Source: Methylocystaceae bacterium
Lineage (GTDB): Bacteria; Pseudomonadota; Alphaproteobacteria; Rhizobiales; Beijerinckiaceae
Direction: 5' to 3'
Length of the DNA: 16,938 bases
Assembly (NCBI GenBank): GCA_003105285.1
Contig: PQAN01000338.1
Span: forward strand, 1-16,938
The notes below the pieces were generated by a model. The model was not told the origin of the DNA, searched no databases, and saw only the letters and a program-made list of their open reading frames with translations. Each line of letters opens with the position of its first letter. The stretch's first letter is position 1. Below, piece after piece: positions 1-7,807 of the stretch. A program made the translations under genes and the position numbers.

Positions 1-1
1 C

Positions 2-397
2 GCCTTCCTCGCCGCCGGCGCGGCGCGGGCGCAAGCTCCCGCGGCCGAGCCGCCTGCGAGCGAGGCCGGCCGCTTCGCCATGAGTCCGGCGGAGGGCGGA
101 ATGCTGCGGCTCGACAAGCAGACCGGCGCGGTCTCCTTTTGCACTGTGGAGGGCGGGCTCTCCGTCTGCCGCGTCGCGGCCGAGGAGCGCGACGCGCTTC
201 AGGGCGAGATCGAGCGTCTCGTCCGCGAGAACGCCGAATTGCGCGCCAAGCTTCCGGGCGCCGCTCCCGAGGCCGCGCCGCGCAAGGGACTGCCGGGAGA
301 GGAGGAGTTCGAGCGCACGCTCTCCTTTACCGAGCGATTCTTGCGGCGCATGATGAAGCTCTTCCGCGAGGAGGCGCCTCGAGGCGACAGTCTTTGA
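2..397 (+). CDS. Secreted coiled-coil protein, function unknown (5' end outside window)
   Basis: The frame is open from the first bases of the window, so the true start lies upstream. The first visible residues (AFLAAGAARAQAP) look like the end of a signal peptide with an A-R-A or A-Q-A cleavage region, so the protein is probably periplasmic. After a Pro/Ala stretch comes a compact segment with two cysteines (VSFCTVEGGLSVCRV, roughly residues 40-60 of the visible part). A charged helix follows (ERDALQGEIERLVRENAELRAKL) with heptad-like spacing typical of a coiled coil. The C-terminus is basic and helical. I do not recognise a named family. The stop lies 28 bases before the next gene on the same strand, so the two may be co-transcribed. 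An internal ATG at 80 would remove the leader and is unlikely to be the start. Confidence 0.7.
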   Translation, partial: AFLAAGAARAQAPAAEPPASEAGRFAMSPAEGGMLRLDKQTGAVSFCTVEGGLSVCRVAAEERDALQGEIERLVRENAELRAKLPGAAPEAAPRKGLPGEEEFERTLSFTERFLRRMMKLFREEAPRGDSL

Positions 398-425
398 GCC
401 ATCGCCGGCCGAGAGCGAGCAGAGA

Positions 426-797
426 ATGACCGAACGGAGCCCTTTTGCCGATTGGCCCTATCTGAACCAGCCGAAAGGCGCGCGGCCCGAGGGCCCGAGG
501 GAGGCGAACGAGAACGTCATGGCGTCCAATAATTCACTCGAGAATTTTCTCGGCGGCTCGCCGCTTCAGGTGTTCATCAAGCTCCTGTTCATTTCGCTCG
601 TCGTCGGCGCCCTGCTGATGTGGCTCGAGCTGCGCCCGCTCGATCTGCTGCGCGGCGTGCAACATTTCTTCGACCGCATTTATGCGCTGGGCTTCGGCGC
701 GGTGCGCGTCGTGCTCGAATATATCGCGGCGGGCGCGGTCATCGTCGTGCCGATCTGGTTCGTGCTGCGGCTGTTCGGCGCCGGCGGCAAGAGATGA
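426..797 (+). CDS. Small DUF6460-type inner-membrane protein
   Basis: 123 residues. The core from about residue 32 (ENFLGGSPLQVFIKLLFISLVVGALL) through VVPIWFVLRLFG matches what I know of DUF6460 proteins, which are short alphaproteobacterial membrane proteins of unknown function. Two hydrophobic segments are visible, about residues 46-66 and 95-115, separated by a short amphipathic stretch (LDLLRGVQHFFDRIYALGFGAVR). Family members usually begin near the ENFLGGSP motif, so the ATG at 519 is a possible alternative start. The 31-residue extension from 426 is kept because it reads as plausible protein and an AGAG stretch precedes that ATG. The gene converges with the extensin-like gene at 870. 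Confidence 0.7.
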   Translation: MTERSPFADWPYLNQPKGARPEGPREANENVMASNNSLENFLGGSPLQVFIKLLFISLVVGALLMWLELRPLDLLRGVQHFFDRIYALGFGAVRVVLEYIAAGAVIVVPIWFVLRLFGAGGKR

Positions 798-850
798 AAC
801 GCGCCGCTTCGTCCTGAAGATGGCGAACTCCAGACGAATTGCAATCGCCG

Positions 851-866
851 TCGCTCTTCGGAGCGA
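851..866. terminator. UUCG-loop hairpin between convergent genes
   Basis: A six-base stem TCGCTC / GAGCGA closes a TTCG tetraloop. It lies in the 72-base gap between the DUF6460 gene (+) and the extensin-like gene (-). UUCG loops are unusually stable in RNA and the convergent position fits a termination role for the plus-strand transcript. No T-run follows, so it is not a classical intrinsic terminator. Confidence 0.35.
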
Positions 867-869
867 GGC

Positions 870-1793
870 TCAGCGCCTCCGGCCGATGCTCGAGGTGAGG
901 TCCCAATCCTTGGGCGAGCCTTCGGGCGCGAAGGCGCGCGGGCCGTTGGGACGGGGCGGCGGCATCGGCGCGGCGGCGAAGACGCTCGCGCGCTCTCTCG
1001 ACGCCTGGACATCGAAGGCGGAGCGCGGCGGCGTTTCGCCCGTGTCGGTGTCGTCGTCCATCGCGCGCGCCTCAAGCAGCGGGTCCTGGCCCGGAGGGGG
1101 CGAGACGTCGCGCGGCGCCGGCTTGCAGATGCGCCGCGTCCCGCCGCGCCCGTGCATGGCGAGATCGACGTGAATGTGATTGTAGTGGAACATGTTCGAG
1201 CCGGGCGACAGCACCGTGCTGAAATGCCGGCACGAGCCGCCATGCACCTCGGCGAGGAAGTCCCGGACCTGCTCGTCGCCCTGCGTCCAGTCGCGCACGA
1301 CCGAGATTTCGCGCCCGTCCGCGAGCACGAAGCCGCCGATGTCGAGCGCATTGCCGAAGGAATGTTCGGACAGCGGCGCGCCGCGCTGGGCGTTCATGCC
1401 GCGGCAGGCGTAGGAGCCCATCGAATTGATCTGGACGACGCTCTGCCCGAAGCGCGCCAGCGCTGCGGGCTGCACGACGTCGACGAGCCATGCGTCGAGT
1501 TCGGCGACCATCGGGCAGTCGAGCGTCGCCGTCGCATTGAAGTTCACGGCGCCGTTTTGCAGAGCCGTCACTTTCAGCGGTCTGGTGAGGCCGCAGATGC
1601 CCGGTCCGTCGACCTCGTTGGCGATCTGCACATAGGCGGTAAACTGCACGCGCTTTTCCGCCAGACAGGCGTTTTCCGCGACCGCGCGCCAGGCCGGACG
1701 CTGCGGCTTGGTGGGGAACGAGCAGCCGGACAGCGCCGCCAGCGAGAGCGCCGTCAGCACGGGAAAGAGATATGGCGGGACGCGACGTGCCAT
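870..1793 (-). CDS. Extensin-like C-terminal domain lipoprotein (M15-like fold)
   Basis: 307 residues. The N-terminus has a short basic region, a hydrophobic helix and the lipobox L21-S-G-C24, so it is probably lipidated at Cys24 and anchored in the envelope. The core (about residues 43-225) is the bacterial extensin-like domain (PF06904 type). It contains S142-E-H144-S-F-G-N-A-L-D151, like the SxHxxGxAxD metal motif of M15/VanY peptidases, and an H203-Y-N-H206-I-H208-V-D210 cluster. Conserved cysteines (C43, C67, C93, C130, C188, C223) suggest disulfides. Family knowledge suggests a peptidoglycan-related role, but activity is not established for most members. The tail after about residue 230 is low-complexity and Pro/Arg/Ala-rich. 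It lies 104 bases downstream of the HD gene on the same strand and could be read through from that operon or have its own promoter. Confidence 0.85.
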   Translation of the reverse strand: MARRVPPYLFPVLTALSLAALSGCSFPTKPQRPAWRAVAENACLAEKRVQFTAYVQIANEVDGPGICGLTRPLKVTALQNGAVNFNATATLDCPMVAELDAWLVDVVQPAALARFGQSVVQINSMGSYACRGMNAQRGAPLSEHSFGNALDIGGFVLADGREISVVRDWTQGDEQVRDFLAEVHGGSCRHFSTVLSPGSNMFHYNHIHVDLAMHGRGGTRRICKPAPRDVSPPPGQDPLLEARAMDDDTDTGETPPRSAFDVQASRERASVFAAAPMPPPRPNGPRAFAPEGSPKDWDLTSSIGRRR

Positions 1794-1817
1794 GCCGCGA
1801 ACATGGACTCCGCTTCC

Positions 1818-1848
1818 TTAACGCAAAGTCGAAAAGCTTAGTTAACGC
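1818..1848. promoter_or_regulatory. Direct TTAACGC repeats upstream of the extensin-like gene
   Basis: TTAACGC occurs at 1818-1824 and again at 1842-1848, start-to-start distance 24 bases, in an A/T-richer stretch just 5' of the minus-strand gene starting at 1793. It is probably part of that gene's promoter region. The spacing does not match the TTAA-N7-TTAA CtrA consensus, so no regulator is assigned. Confidence 0.25.
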
Positions 1849-1897
1849 CATGTTTTCTGCGGCAGACGCCGCTTCGGCGCCGAGACATACGACGAGT

Positions 1898-2590
1898 TCA
1901 GGCGCGGCGCGGCGCGCCTCTCTCCCTCAGCGCGGCGATGCAGCGCGCGAGATTGACCTTCGCCGTCGCGTCCAACTTCTCCCTGAGTTCTGCGCGACGG
2001 AAGAGCGGCGCTCCGCCCTTCGCCAATCCCTCCAGCATGGCGGCCTGCTTCGCGCTGAACTCCGCCTCGTCGACGCCCATCGACTCCGATCTGATCTTGC
2101 GCGTATTGACCGCGAATTCGTCCCATGGCGACGCGAGCGGGCTCAAATCCAAATCGATGAACAGATCGAGATCGCCCGAGAAGCCGGGGTAATATTCGTT
2201 CCTCGCGCGCGCTCTCATGTGGTCGGCCGTGGCGAGGATGAGATCCTGCACGGCCTCCGCCTCACGACCGGCGAGCAATGTGTGACGCCGGAACAGATCG
2301 CCGCTGTCGCGCACATTTTCGGAGTCGAGACGCAGCGCGCCGTCCGATCCCCGCGCGACATGCACGACGTCATGCCAGAAAATCGCCGTGGCGACGAGAT
2401 CGGGACGCACGGCGAGCTGCCCGAATTCCTCGAGCCGCTCCAGCAGCGCGTCGATGTGCTCCCAGCTATGATAGGCGCGGTGCGCCTGGGTATAGGCCGC
2501 GTTCAGAACGTCGAAAGCGCCCCGCGCATGCGCTTTCTCGAGGCCGAGCCAAAATTTTCGCCTGATCGCCTCGTTCATGCCGCCGCCCAC
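1898..2590 (-). CDS. HD-superfamily metal-dependent phosphohydrolase (COG4339-like)
   Basis: 230 residues from the GTG at 2590, or 226 from the ATG at 2578. Both follow the cyclase stop at 2594 very closely, and the ATG has a G-rich stretch (GGGCGG) at better spacing. The HD signature is visible: Y40-H41-S-W-E-H45-I, F71-W-H73-D74-V-V-H77, then a D89-S-E-N-V-R-D-S segment resembling the family's NEExSA helix. This matches a family of predicted soluble HD phosphohydrolases whose substrate is not firmly known. As last gene of the barrel-FecR-cyclase operon it is a candidate to hydrolyse a phosphorylated small molecule connected with cyclase signalling; that is inference from position only. No signal peptide or membrane segment is visible. 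Confidence 0.8.
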   Translation of the reverse strand: MGGGMNEAIRRKFWLGLEKAHARGAFDVLNAAYTQAHRAYHSWEHIDALLERLEEFGQLAVRPDLVATAIFWHDVVHVARGSDGALRLDSENVRDSGDLFRRHTLLAGREAEAVQDLILATADHMRARARNEYYPGFSGDLDLFIDLDLSPLASPWDEFAVNTRKIRSESMGVDEAEFSAKQAAMLEGLAKGGAPLFRRAELREKLDATAKVNLARCIAALRERGAPRRA

Positions 2591-2593
2591 GCC

Positions 2594-4813
2594 TCATTTG
2601 CCATCGAACACCCATATGGGCGACCAGTCCGCCTCGAGCCGCGCCTGCGTCAGCGCGGCGAATCGCCCTTGCAATCCCGCATAGAGATCGCGCCATTGCG
2701 GCGAGACGCGGGCACAGAGCGACGCCGCCGCCGTCGCGGCCTGCGAGAACTCGCCGGCGGCATAATAATGCAACATGGCGTCATGCGCTCTCCGCCAATC
2801 TCCGAACTCGACGCTTCGAGCAAAGGCCTCGTCGCCGACCAGGACGAAAATCGCCGTCGGCGAACTCCGGCCCGCCACGATCGCCGCGCCGAGTTCGAGC
2901 CATGCGAGATCGGCGACCGCCGTGCGGACCGCCCCCGACGCGATGATGTCGGCGCGAAACGATTTGCAGAGCCCCTCGAGGCGGGAGGCGAGATTCACGG
3001 CGTCGCCGAGAATGGAATAGTCGAACCGCCGCACCGAGCCCATATTGCCGACGCTGCACAGGCCGAGATTGATGCCGACGCCCATCGCCGCCGGCTTGTG
3101 GACGCGCCCCGCCCCGGCGGCGCGCGCCGCGCGCGTCTCGTTGAACCGCACGAGCGCGCCGCGCATTTGCAGCGCCGCGAGCGCGGCCTTGCGCGGATGC
3201 GCCGGAACGTCGAGCGGCGCGTTCCAGAACGCCATGATGGCGTCGCCGATATATTTGTCGACCGTGCCCTCGCTCTCGAGAATCGCGTCGGTCATCGGCG
3301 TGAGATAGTCGTTCATGAAATTCGTCAGCTCCTGCGCGGACAGCCCTTCCGACAGAGCCGAGAAATCGCGCAGATCCGAAAACAGCACGGTGAGCTTGCG
3401 CGTCTCTCCGCCGAGCACGAGACGCTCCGGGCGCTCCACGAGCCGATCGACGACGGCGGGCGCGACGAATTTCCCGAAAGCCGCGTGAACATGGCGCTTG
3501 GCGGCCTGCTCGAAGCGCCAGAGCGTGAGCGCGCCGACGCCGTAGGCGACGGCGATCGCGAGGCTCGGAAAGGCGGGATCGAACAGGAGGCCGAGCTGAT
3601 CGAAGGCGAGGAAGGCGAGGCCGAACAGAATGGCCGTCGTCCCGAGAGCCGTCATCGCCGAGACGATCGGCGACGCGACGAGCAACAGCAGCGAGACGCC
3701 GACGAAGGACGCGAACGTCACGACGATTTCCAGTCCGCTCGCCCAGTCCGGCCGCGCGAGGAGCTGGCCGGCGAGCAAGGATTCGAGGATCTGCGCGTGG
3801 ATCTCGACGCCGGCGCTCGCGGGCTCCAAGGGAGTGGCGCGCACGTCGCCGATGCCGACGGCCTCGGCGCCGACGAAGACGATGCGCCCGTCGATCTCAT
3901 CGCGCGGCGCGCGGTCCTGCAATATGGCGGCGGCCGAAACGATCCGTTCTGGCGCGCTGTAGGAATAGCGCGGTCGGATGTCGGCGTTCGCGCCGGTCGC
4001 GATTTCGATCGCGCCGACCTTGATGGCGTTGACGCCCGTATGCCGGCCGAACGCCGCCTGCCCGCTCGCATTGGACGATCTGACGACATAGGTCGTCGCG
4101 CCTTGCGCGACGCGCAGAGCTTCGAGCGCGAGCGACGGGACGACGCCGGAGGGGCCGGAGCCGAGGAGAGGAATGCGCCGCACGATCTGATCGCGATCCG
4201 GCGTCCAGTTCGTAACGCCGAGCCCATGCGCCGCATCGGCCAGCGCATCGAGCGGCGTCGCGATCGCGGCGAAGGATGGCAAGAAGCCCGCGACATCGTC
4301 GCCGGCCATGGCGACGCCGGCCTTCTGCGGCGAGACGCGGCTCGGCCCCGCCGCCGTCAGCGTCATGCCGAGCGTCGCCGGCGCGGCGGCGATCGACGCC
4401 GCAAAGACATGATCATTGGGAGGGACGTTCGCCGACGAGCGCGACAATTCGCGCTTCGCCGGGCCGTCGGGAAGAGCCTGAACGAAAAATTCGAGGCTCA
4501 GGCGATCGGGCTCGGCGAATATGAAGTCGAAGGCGATCGACGCCGCGCCCGCCGCGGCGAGCTTGTCGGTCAGCTCTGCAAGACGCGTTCTCGGCCAAGG
4601 CCATTGGCCGAAAGCGGCGAGGCTCTCCTCGTCGATCGCCACCACGCGCACGGGAGTCTCGCGATCATAGTGGCGCGGGGCGAGACGCTGAAACGAGTCG
4701 AAAACGAAATTGCGCAAGTCGTCCAGCAGGCGCGGCTGAAGCGGCCCGAGCGAAAAGATCGCCGAAGCCGCCACGGCCAATGCCGCCGAATAGACTCGCC
4801 GCCGCCCCCACAT
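2594..4813 (-). CDS. CHASE2-domain class III adenylate cyclase
   Basis: 739 residues from the ATG at 4813. The frame stays open further upstream, but that extension overlaps the FecR gene in another frame and is Arg-rich noise. Layout: N-terminal membrane helix (about 7-24), periplasmic CHASE2 sensor (about 33-345), three membrane helices (about 361-380, 386-403, 412-433), and a cytoplasmic class III cyclase domain (about 470-660). Catalytic residues are present: metal Asp480 (FSDLRDF) and Asp524 (KYIGDAIMAFW), adenine-selecting Lys520 and Asp598 (RFDYSILGD), and Asn607/Arg611 (NLASRLE). The Lys/Asp pair favours ATP over GTP. The product is therefore likely cAMP. It starts 23 bases after the FecR stop and ends 3 bases before the HD gene's GTG. 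CHASE2 cyclases next to FecR-domain genes are, to my knowledge, a recurrent arrangement. Confidence 0.92.
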   Translation of the reverse strand: MWGRRRVYSAALAVAASAIFSLGPLQPRLLDDLRNFVFDSFQRLAPRHYDRETPVRVVAIDEESLAAFGQWPWPRTRLAELTDKLAAAGAASIAFDFIFAEPDRLSLEFFVQALPDGPAKRELSRSSANVPPNDHVFAASIAAAPATLGMTLTAAGPSRVSPQKAGVAMAGDDVAGFLPSFAAIATPLDALADAAHGLGVTNWTPDRDQIVRRIPLLGSGPSGVVPSLALEALRVAQGATTYVVRSSNASGQAAFGRHTGVNAIKVGAIEIATGANADIRPRYSYSAPERIVSAAAILQDRAPRDEIDGRIVFVGAEAVGIGDVRATPLEPASAGVEIHAQILESLLAGQLLARPDWASGLEIVVTFASFVGVSLLLLVASPIVSAMTALGTTAILFGLAFLAFDQLGLLFDPAFPSLAIAVAYGVGALTLWRFEQAAKRHVHAAFGKFVAPAVVDRLVERPERLVLGGETRKLTVLFSDLRDFSALSEGLSAQELTNFMNDYLTPMTDAILESEGTVDKYIGDAIMAFWNAPLDVPAHPRKAALAALQMRGALVRFNETRAARAAGAGRVHKPAAMGVGINLGLCSVGNMGSVRRFDYSILGDAVNLASRLEGLCKSFRADIIASGAVRTAVADLAWLELGAAIVAGRSSPTAIFVLVGDEAFARSVEFGDWRRAHDAMLHYYAAGEFSQAATAAASLCARVSPQWRDLYAGLQGRFAALTQARLEADWSPIWVFDGK

Positions 4814-4836
4814 TCTTCGTCTCGCGCCGCGCTCGG

Positions 4837-5706
4837 TCAGCGGCCCACGCCGGACGGAGGGTAGGAATCCGCATAATCGGGATAGGGAATTTCGTTGCGC
4901 GAGACGGGCGGCAAGGGCTGGTTTTCCACGCCGGCGCGGCTCTGCGCGAGCGAATTGCCCGTCCAGATCACGTTCAGAGTTTCGAGCCCCGGCGCGTCGA
5001 GGTCGCTCGGCGGCCGGGCGTCGCCGAGACGCCGGCGCGCCTCGACATTCGTCGGCGGCTCGAGAGCCCCGCCGGTCTGCCGAGGACCGCTGCCGAGCGC
5101 GGCGTTCAACCGGGCGATCGTTTCGGCCGGCACGCGGAACGGCTCGGACACCGTTCCGCCGGAGGATATGCAGACGCCGACGCCCGAGCGCGTCAGAGGC
5201 GCCTGGCCGCCGCGCGCCGCGACGGTAAGGACGCCATATTGATTGACGACCAACGTTCCGCATTGCGGCTCGCCGAGCGCGAAAAGGCCCGTGCCGCCGC
5301 GCACGCCGATCGTCGCCGTGGGCGTGCGAATCGTCGCGCCGCCGCCGTGGCTGACGCCGCCGCCGACGAAACGCAGCACGCCCTTAGCGGCCGAGATCGC
5401 CTGCCGGCCGGCGCCCGCATCGCCGTCATAGACGAAACGGTCGATCGTCACCGCGCTGTTGCGGCCGATCGTCAGCGTCGACGTGTCGAGAAAGACGATC
5501 TGCGCATTGCCGTCGCCGCTCGTCTCGACGCGCTCGCGATCGACGACGCCCGCGCCGAGCGACAGAACGCGCGCCGCCTGCCCCGGAGGCGCGCCGCGCG
5601 CCGTCTGATTGACCGCGCCGATATTGCCGACGTTCTGCGCCGTCGCGCCGGAGGCGGCGACAACGAGGCCGGCTGCGAGCGTGAGGCGTTTCGCTGCGAG
5701 GGTCAT
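4837..5706 (-). CDS. Secreted FecR-domain protein
   Basis: 289 residues from the ATG at 5706; a GTG one codon earlier is also possible. A purine-rich AAGAGAGAG precedes both. Residues 1-24 form a signal peptide ending in SGATA-Q. The FecR/FecR-like beta domain spans about residues 50-180 (VETSGDGNAQIVFLDTST, LTIGRNSAVTIDRFVYD, KGVLRFVGGG, IRTPTATIGVRGGTG). Unlike classical FecR it has no N-terminal cytoplasmic helix or membrane anchor and no adjacent sigma factor or TonB receptor, so it is not an iron-citrate anti-sigma factor. It is more likely a periplasmic ligand-binding or scaffolding partner for the barrel protein encoded upstream and the CHASE2 cyclase encoded downstream. The C-terminal 100 residues are Pro/Gly-rich. 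The gene starts 16 bases after the barrel gene's stop. Confidence 0.88.
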   Translation of the reverse strand: MTLAAKRLTLAAGLVVAASGATAQNVGNIGAVNQTARGAPPGQAARVLSLGAGVVDRERVETSGDGNAQIVFLDTSTLTIGRNSAVTIDRFVYDGDAGAGRQAISAAKGVLRFVGGGVSHGGGATIRTPTATIGVRGGTGLFALGEPQCGTLVVNQYGVLTVAARGGQAPLTRSGVGVCISSGGTVSEPFRVPAETIARLNAALGSGPRQTGGALEPPTNVEARRRLGDARPPSDLDAPGLETLNVIWTGNSLAQSRAGVENQPLPPVSRNEIPYPDYADSYPPSGVGR

Positions 5707-5722
5707 CACGCTCTCTCTTTCT

Positions 5723-7057
5723 TCAGAACCGCGCCACCGGCCCGAACCAGACGGACAGATTATTGGTTTTGAAATTCGGCAGGTTCGAGTCGTTGCGCGA
5801 ATATTCGAACGTGCTCGAGAGGCCGAACCAAGGCGTCACCGGCGCCTCGAACGTCACGCCGGATGCCCAGGCCACGTCGCGCCGCGCGCGCCAGGGATCG
5901 ATGAAAGGGTCTGTGGCGTCGAAGGCGATCTGGAAAATCCGCGCGTAGGGCGCGAGCGACCATTTGCGGCCGATCAATTCGAAAGGCGGGTCGAAATCGA
6001 CGCGCAGCAGCGCTTGCGCGTCGATCTGATCGAAAGACTGCGAGGCGAGATTCGCATTGGCGCGCGTGAACGTCACTCTCGTCTCCAGCCTCACATCGTC
6101 GCGCGGCTTGAAAAGGCCGCCGACCGAAGCCGTCACCGCATCGCCGGTCGAGATCGTGGCGAGCGAACGAAAGAACCCGCCGGAGGCGACGCCGAGACGG
6201 CGCCATTCGACGCCCGGCTCGATCGAAAATTCATCGCCGAACGGCAGGCGCAGACTGACGCCCGCGCCGCCCGCGTTCAGATAATTGCTTCCGCCGACAT
6301 AAGAGGTCAGGCCGGTCACATAGGGCTTGACGCTCGCGCCCGGCCAGAAAGCGAAATCGACCGCCAGGCGGGGGCCGGACGACAGGCTGAATACGCCGAC
6401 ATTGTATTTGTTCAGATGAAACTGCTGCGTCGCATAGCCCTTGAAACGCGTTTCCAGCAGCGCCTCGCCGCCGGCGTCGAGATCCGTGTCATTGGCGATT
6501 TCGGCGAGCTGGAATGCGTTGACGTCGGCGCGGCGCTGCAGCGGCGAGAACACGCCGACGCCGCCGACGAGAAACAGCCCGTCGCCGGGAAAATAAGAGG
6601 CGTTCGACTGCGAGCGCAGGCCGGTCTGCAGCCGCCCGCGCCAACGGCTCGTTTGCGTCTGCTTCTCGATGTCGGGCAGAGCGGCGTCGATCTGCGCTCT
6701 TTGCGCAGGGTCGAGATCGCCATCGGACAATGCGGCGCGCAGATGCAGGGCCGCGGTCTCATAGGCGCCGAGCCGCGCATAGAGGAAGCCCAGTTCCTTC
6801 TGCGCGCGCGACAATCCGGGGTTGAAGGCGAGCAGCCGCTCGAGCGCGCCGATCGCCGCCTCGTAATCCTTCAGTTCGATCGAGAGCAGGACATAGCGAT
6901 AGGTCGCGTCATAATCCGTGGGGCGGAGCCGAACGACTTCGGCGAGCCGCGCCTGCTCGGCGCGGGGGGCTTGCGCAAGGGCGGCCCCCTCGAGGGCGAG
7001 CGATGCCCCGCAGGCGCAGATCGCCCCGGCGGCGGCTCGAACGAACTTGCGCACCAT
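5723..7057 (-). CDS. TPR plus outer-membrane beta-barrel protein (SLAM-like architecture)
   Basis: 444 residues from the ATG at 7057, with GAGG just upstream; a second-codon GTG would give better spacing. The longer open frame upstream lacks a signal peptide and is rejected. Residues 1-29 are a signal peptide (SLALEGAALAQA). Residues about 33-150 are TPR-like helical repeats (DYDATYRYVLLSIELKDYEA, PGLSRAQKELGFLYARLG). From about 165 to 444 alternating hydrophobic and aromatic strands form an outer-membrane barrel, ending in aromatic Phe444 (WFGPVARF), the signal read by the BAM machinery. TPR plus C-terminal barrel resembles surface lipoprotein assembly modulators (SLAM, DUF560), though I cannot confirm homology by eye. 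It heads the four-gene operon, so it is probably the outer-membrane element of the pathway. Confidence 0.8.
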   Translation of the reverse strand: MVRKFVRAAAGAICACGASLALEGAALAQAPRAEQARLAEVVRLRPTDYDATYRYVLLSIELKDYEAAIGALERLLAFNPGLSRAQKELGFLYARLGAYETAALHLRAALSDGDLDPAQRAQIDAALPDIEKQTQTSRWRGRLQTGLRSQSNASYFPGDGLFLVGGVGVFSPLQRRADVNAFQLAEIANDTDLDAGGEALLETRFKGYATQQFHLNKYNVGVFSLSSGPRLAVDFAFWPGASVKPYVTGLTSYVGGSNYLNAGGAGVSLRLPFGDEFSIEPGVEWRRLGVASGGFFRSLATISTGDAVTASVGGLFKPRDDVRLETRVTFTRANANLASQSFDQIDAQALLRVDFDPPFELIGRKWSLAPYARIFQIAFDATDPFIDPWRARRDVAWASGVTFEAPVTPWFGLSSTFEYSRNDSNLPNFKTNNLSVWFGPVARF

Positions 7058-7240
7058 GCACCTCGCAGGAAAACGCGCCGAAACGCGGCTCGGCCCCAAA
7101 CCAAAAAACGCCGCTATTTGAAGCGCAAGCTGCCCCAATTCCCGGTCCGAGACAAGGCGGCCATGCTCCCGCTGGGGTCGATGACGGCGCAGGTGTTGCC
7201 GATCGGACACTATCTTGCCGCAATTCATCGACCGTCGGCG

Positions 7241-7720
7241 TCAATGATCCCCGCAAGCGGCGGCGAGACGCCGCCTGCGAACGACGTCGAAATAGAGAAT
7301 ATCGCCGTCGTTCAGGCCGGCGCGCGGGCGAGCCGCGTCCTTGCGCATGGCGGAAACACGCTCCGCGACGCGCGTTCGCGAATGCGTCGTCCCGGCCTCG
7401 CTCGCCCCTGGGGAGCGGGCGCCGACACGAAGCGGGACGACCTCGCCGAGGACGCGCCCGGACAGAAAGCGCCGCAGGACGATCAGCAGATCGGCGGCGT
7501 GCTTTTTCGCCCCGAGGTCCAGCGCCATGCGCAGGTCCGCGACGATCATGTCGCGCACGCCCGCCCATCCCCTCTGGCGATGAAGCAGATAGCTGTCATA
7601 GAGCGAATCGTGCGTGGCGGACGGCGACACGCCCAGCATGATCTCCTCCGGGCCGAGCCCGCAAAGCTCGGCGCATCGCGCGACGGTCATCAGCTCGTAG
7701 GTCATCGACGAAAGCCCCAT
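7241..7720 (-). CDS. Conserved-looking hypothetical protein, function unknown
   Basis: 159 residues from the ATG at 7720; the ATG at 7705 (MTYELMTVARCAEL) is an equally plausible start with a GGGG stretch upstream. The frame is open to 7843, but the extra residues are translated palindrome and intergenic DNA. The first 90 residues are well-ordered, helical and soluble (CGLGPEEIMLGVSPSATHDSLY, RGWAGVRDMIVADLRMALDLGA, AADLLIVLRRFLS) and look like a small helical domain. The last 70 are Arg-rich and probably disordered. No signal peptide, membrane segment or catalytic motif is seen. It resembles uncharacterised alphaproteobacterial proteins in my memory, but I cannot name the family. A perfect palindrome of Crp-like geometry lies 54 bases upstream. 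It precedes the barrel-FecR-cyclase operon by 183 bases on the same strand; that gap holds no other gene and I see no clear promoter in it. Confidence 0.6.
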   Translation of the reverse strand: MGLSSMTYELMTVARCAELCGLGPEEIMLGVSPSATHDSLYDSYLLHRQRGWAGVRDMIVADLRMALDLGAKKHAADLLIVLRRFLSGRVLGEVVPLRVGARSPGASEAGTTHSRTRVAERVSAMRKDAARPRAGLNDGDILYFDVVRRRRLAAACGDH

Positions 7721-7774
7721 TGTCCGCCCGCGTTGTTGCGAGCGTCGAGACCATATGTTTCGGCCGAGGGGGAG

Positions 7775-7794
7775 TTTGTGCGCTGGCGCACAAA
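7775..7794. promoter_or_regulatory. Perfect 9+2+9 palindrome, candidate Crp-family operator
   Basis: The sequence TTTGTGCGC-TG-GCGCACAAA is a perfect inverted repeat. Its core reads TGTGC-N6-GCACA, the same 16-base geometry as the Crp site TGTGA-N6-TCACA. It lies in the intergenic region 5' of the unrecognised minus-strand gene and just 3' of the Crp/Fnr gene. A near-identical 14-base core recurs at 13941. Confidence 0.5.
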
Positions 7795-7807
7795 GGCGAG
7801 CGAGATG

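Noticed and set aside
1818..1848. CtrA binding site
   Set aside because: The two TTAA elements are 24 bases apart rather than separated by seven bases, so the consensus is not met.
1772..4864. Plus-strand open frame of 1,030 codons
   Set aside because: It lies opposite the cyclase, HD and extensin genes, which have clear domains and motifs. Its translation is Arg/Glu/Ala-rich without any fold signature, a typical effect of high GC.
4814..5263. N-terminal extension of the CHASE2 cyclase
   Set aside because: Overlaps the FecR gene in another frame, is Arg-rich, and would put non-membrane sequence before the first membrane helix.
4837..5706. Classical FecIR iron-uptake regulation
   Set aside because: No sigma factor or TonB receptor gene is adjacent and the FecR-domain protein has a signal peptide rather than a membrane-anchored anti-sigma layout.
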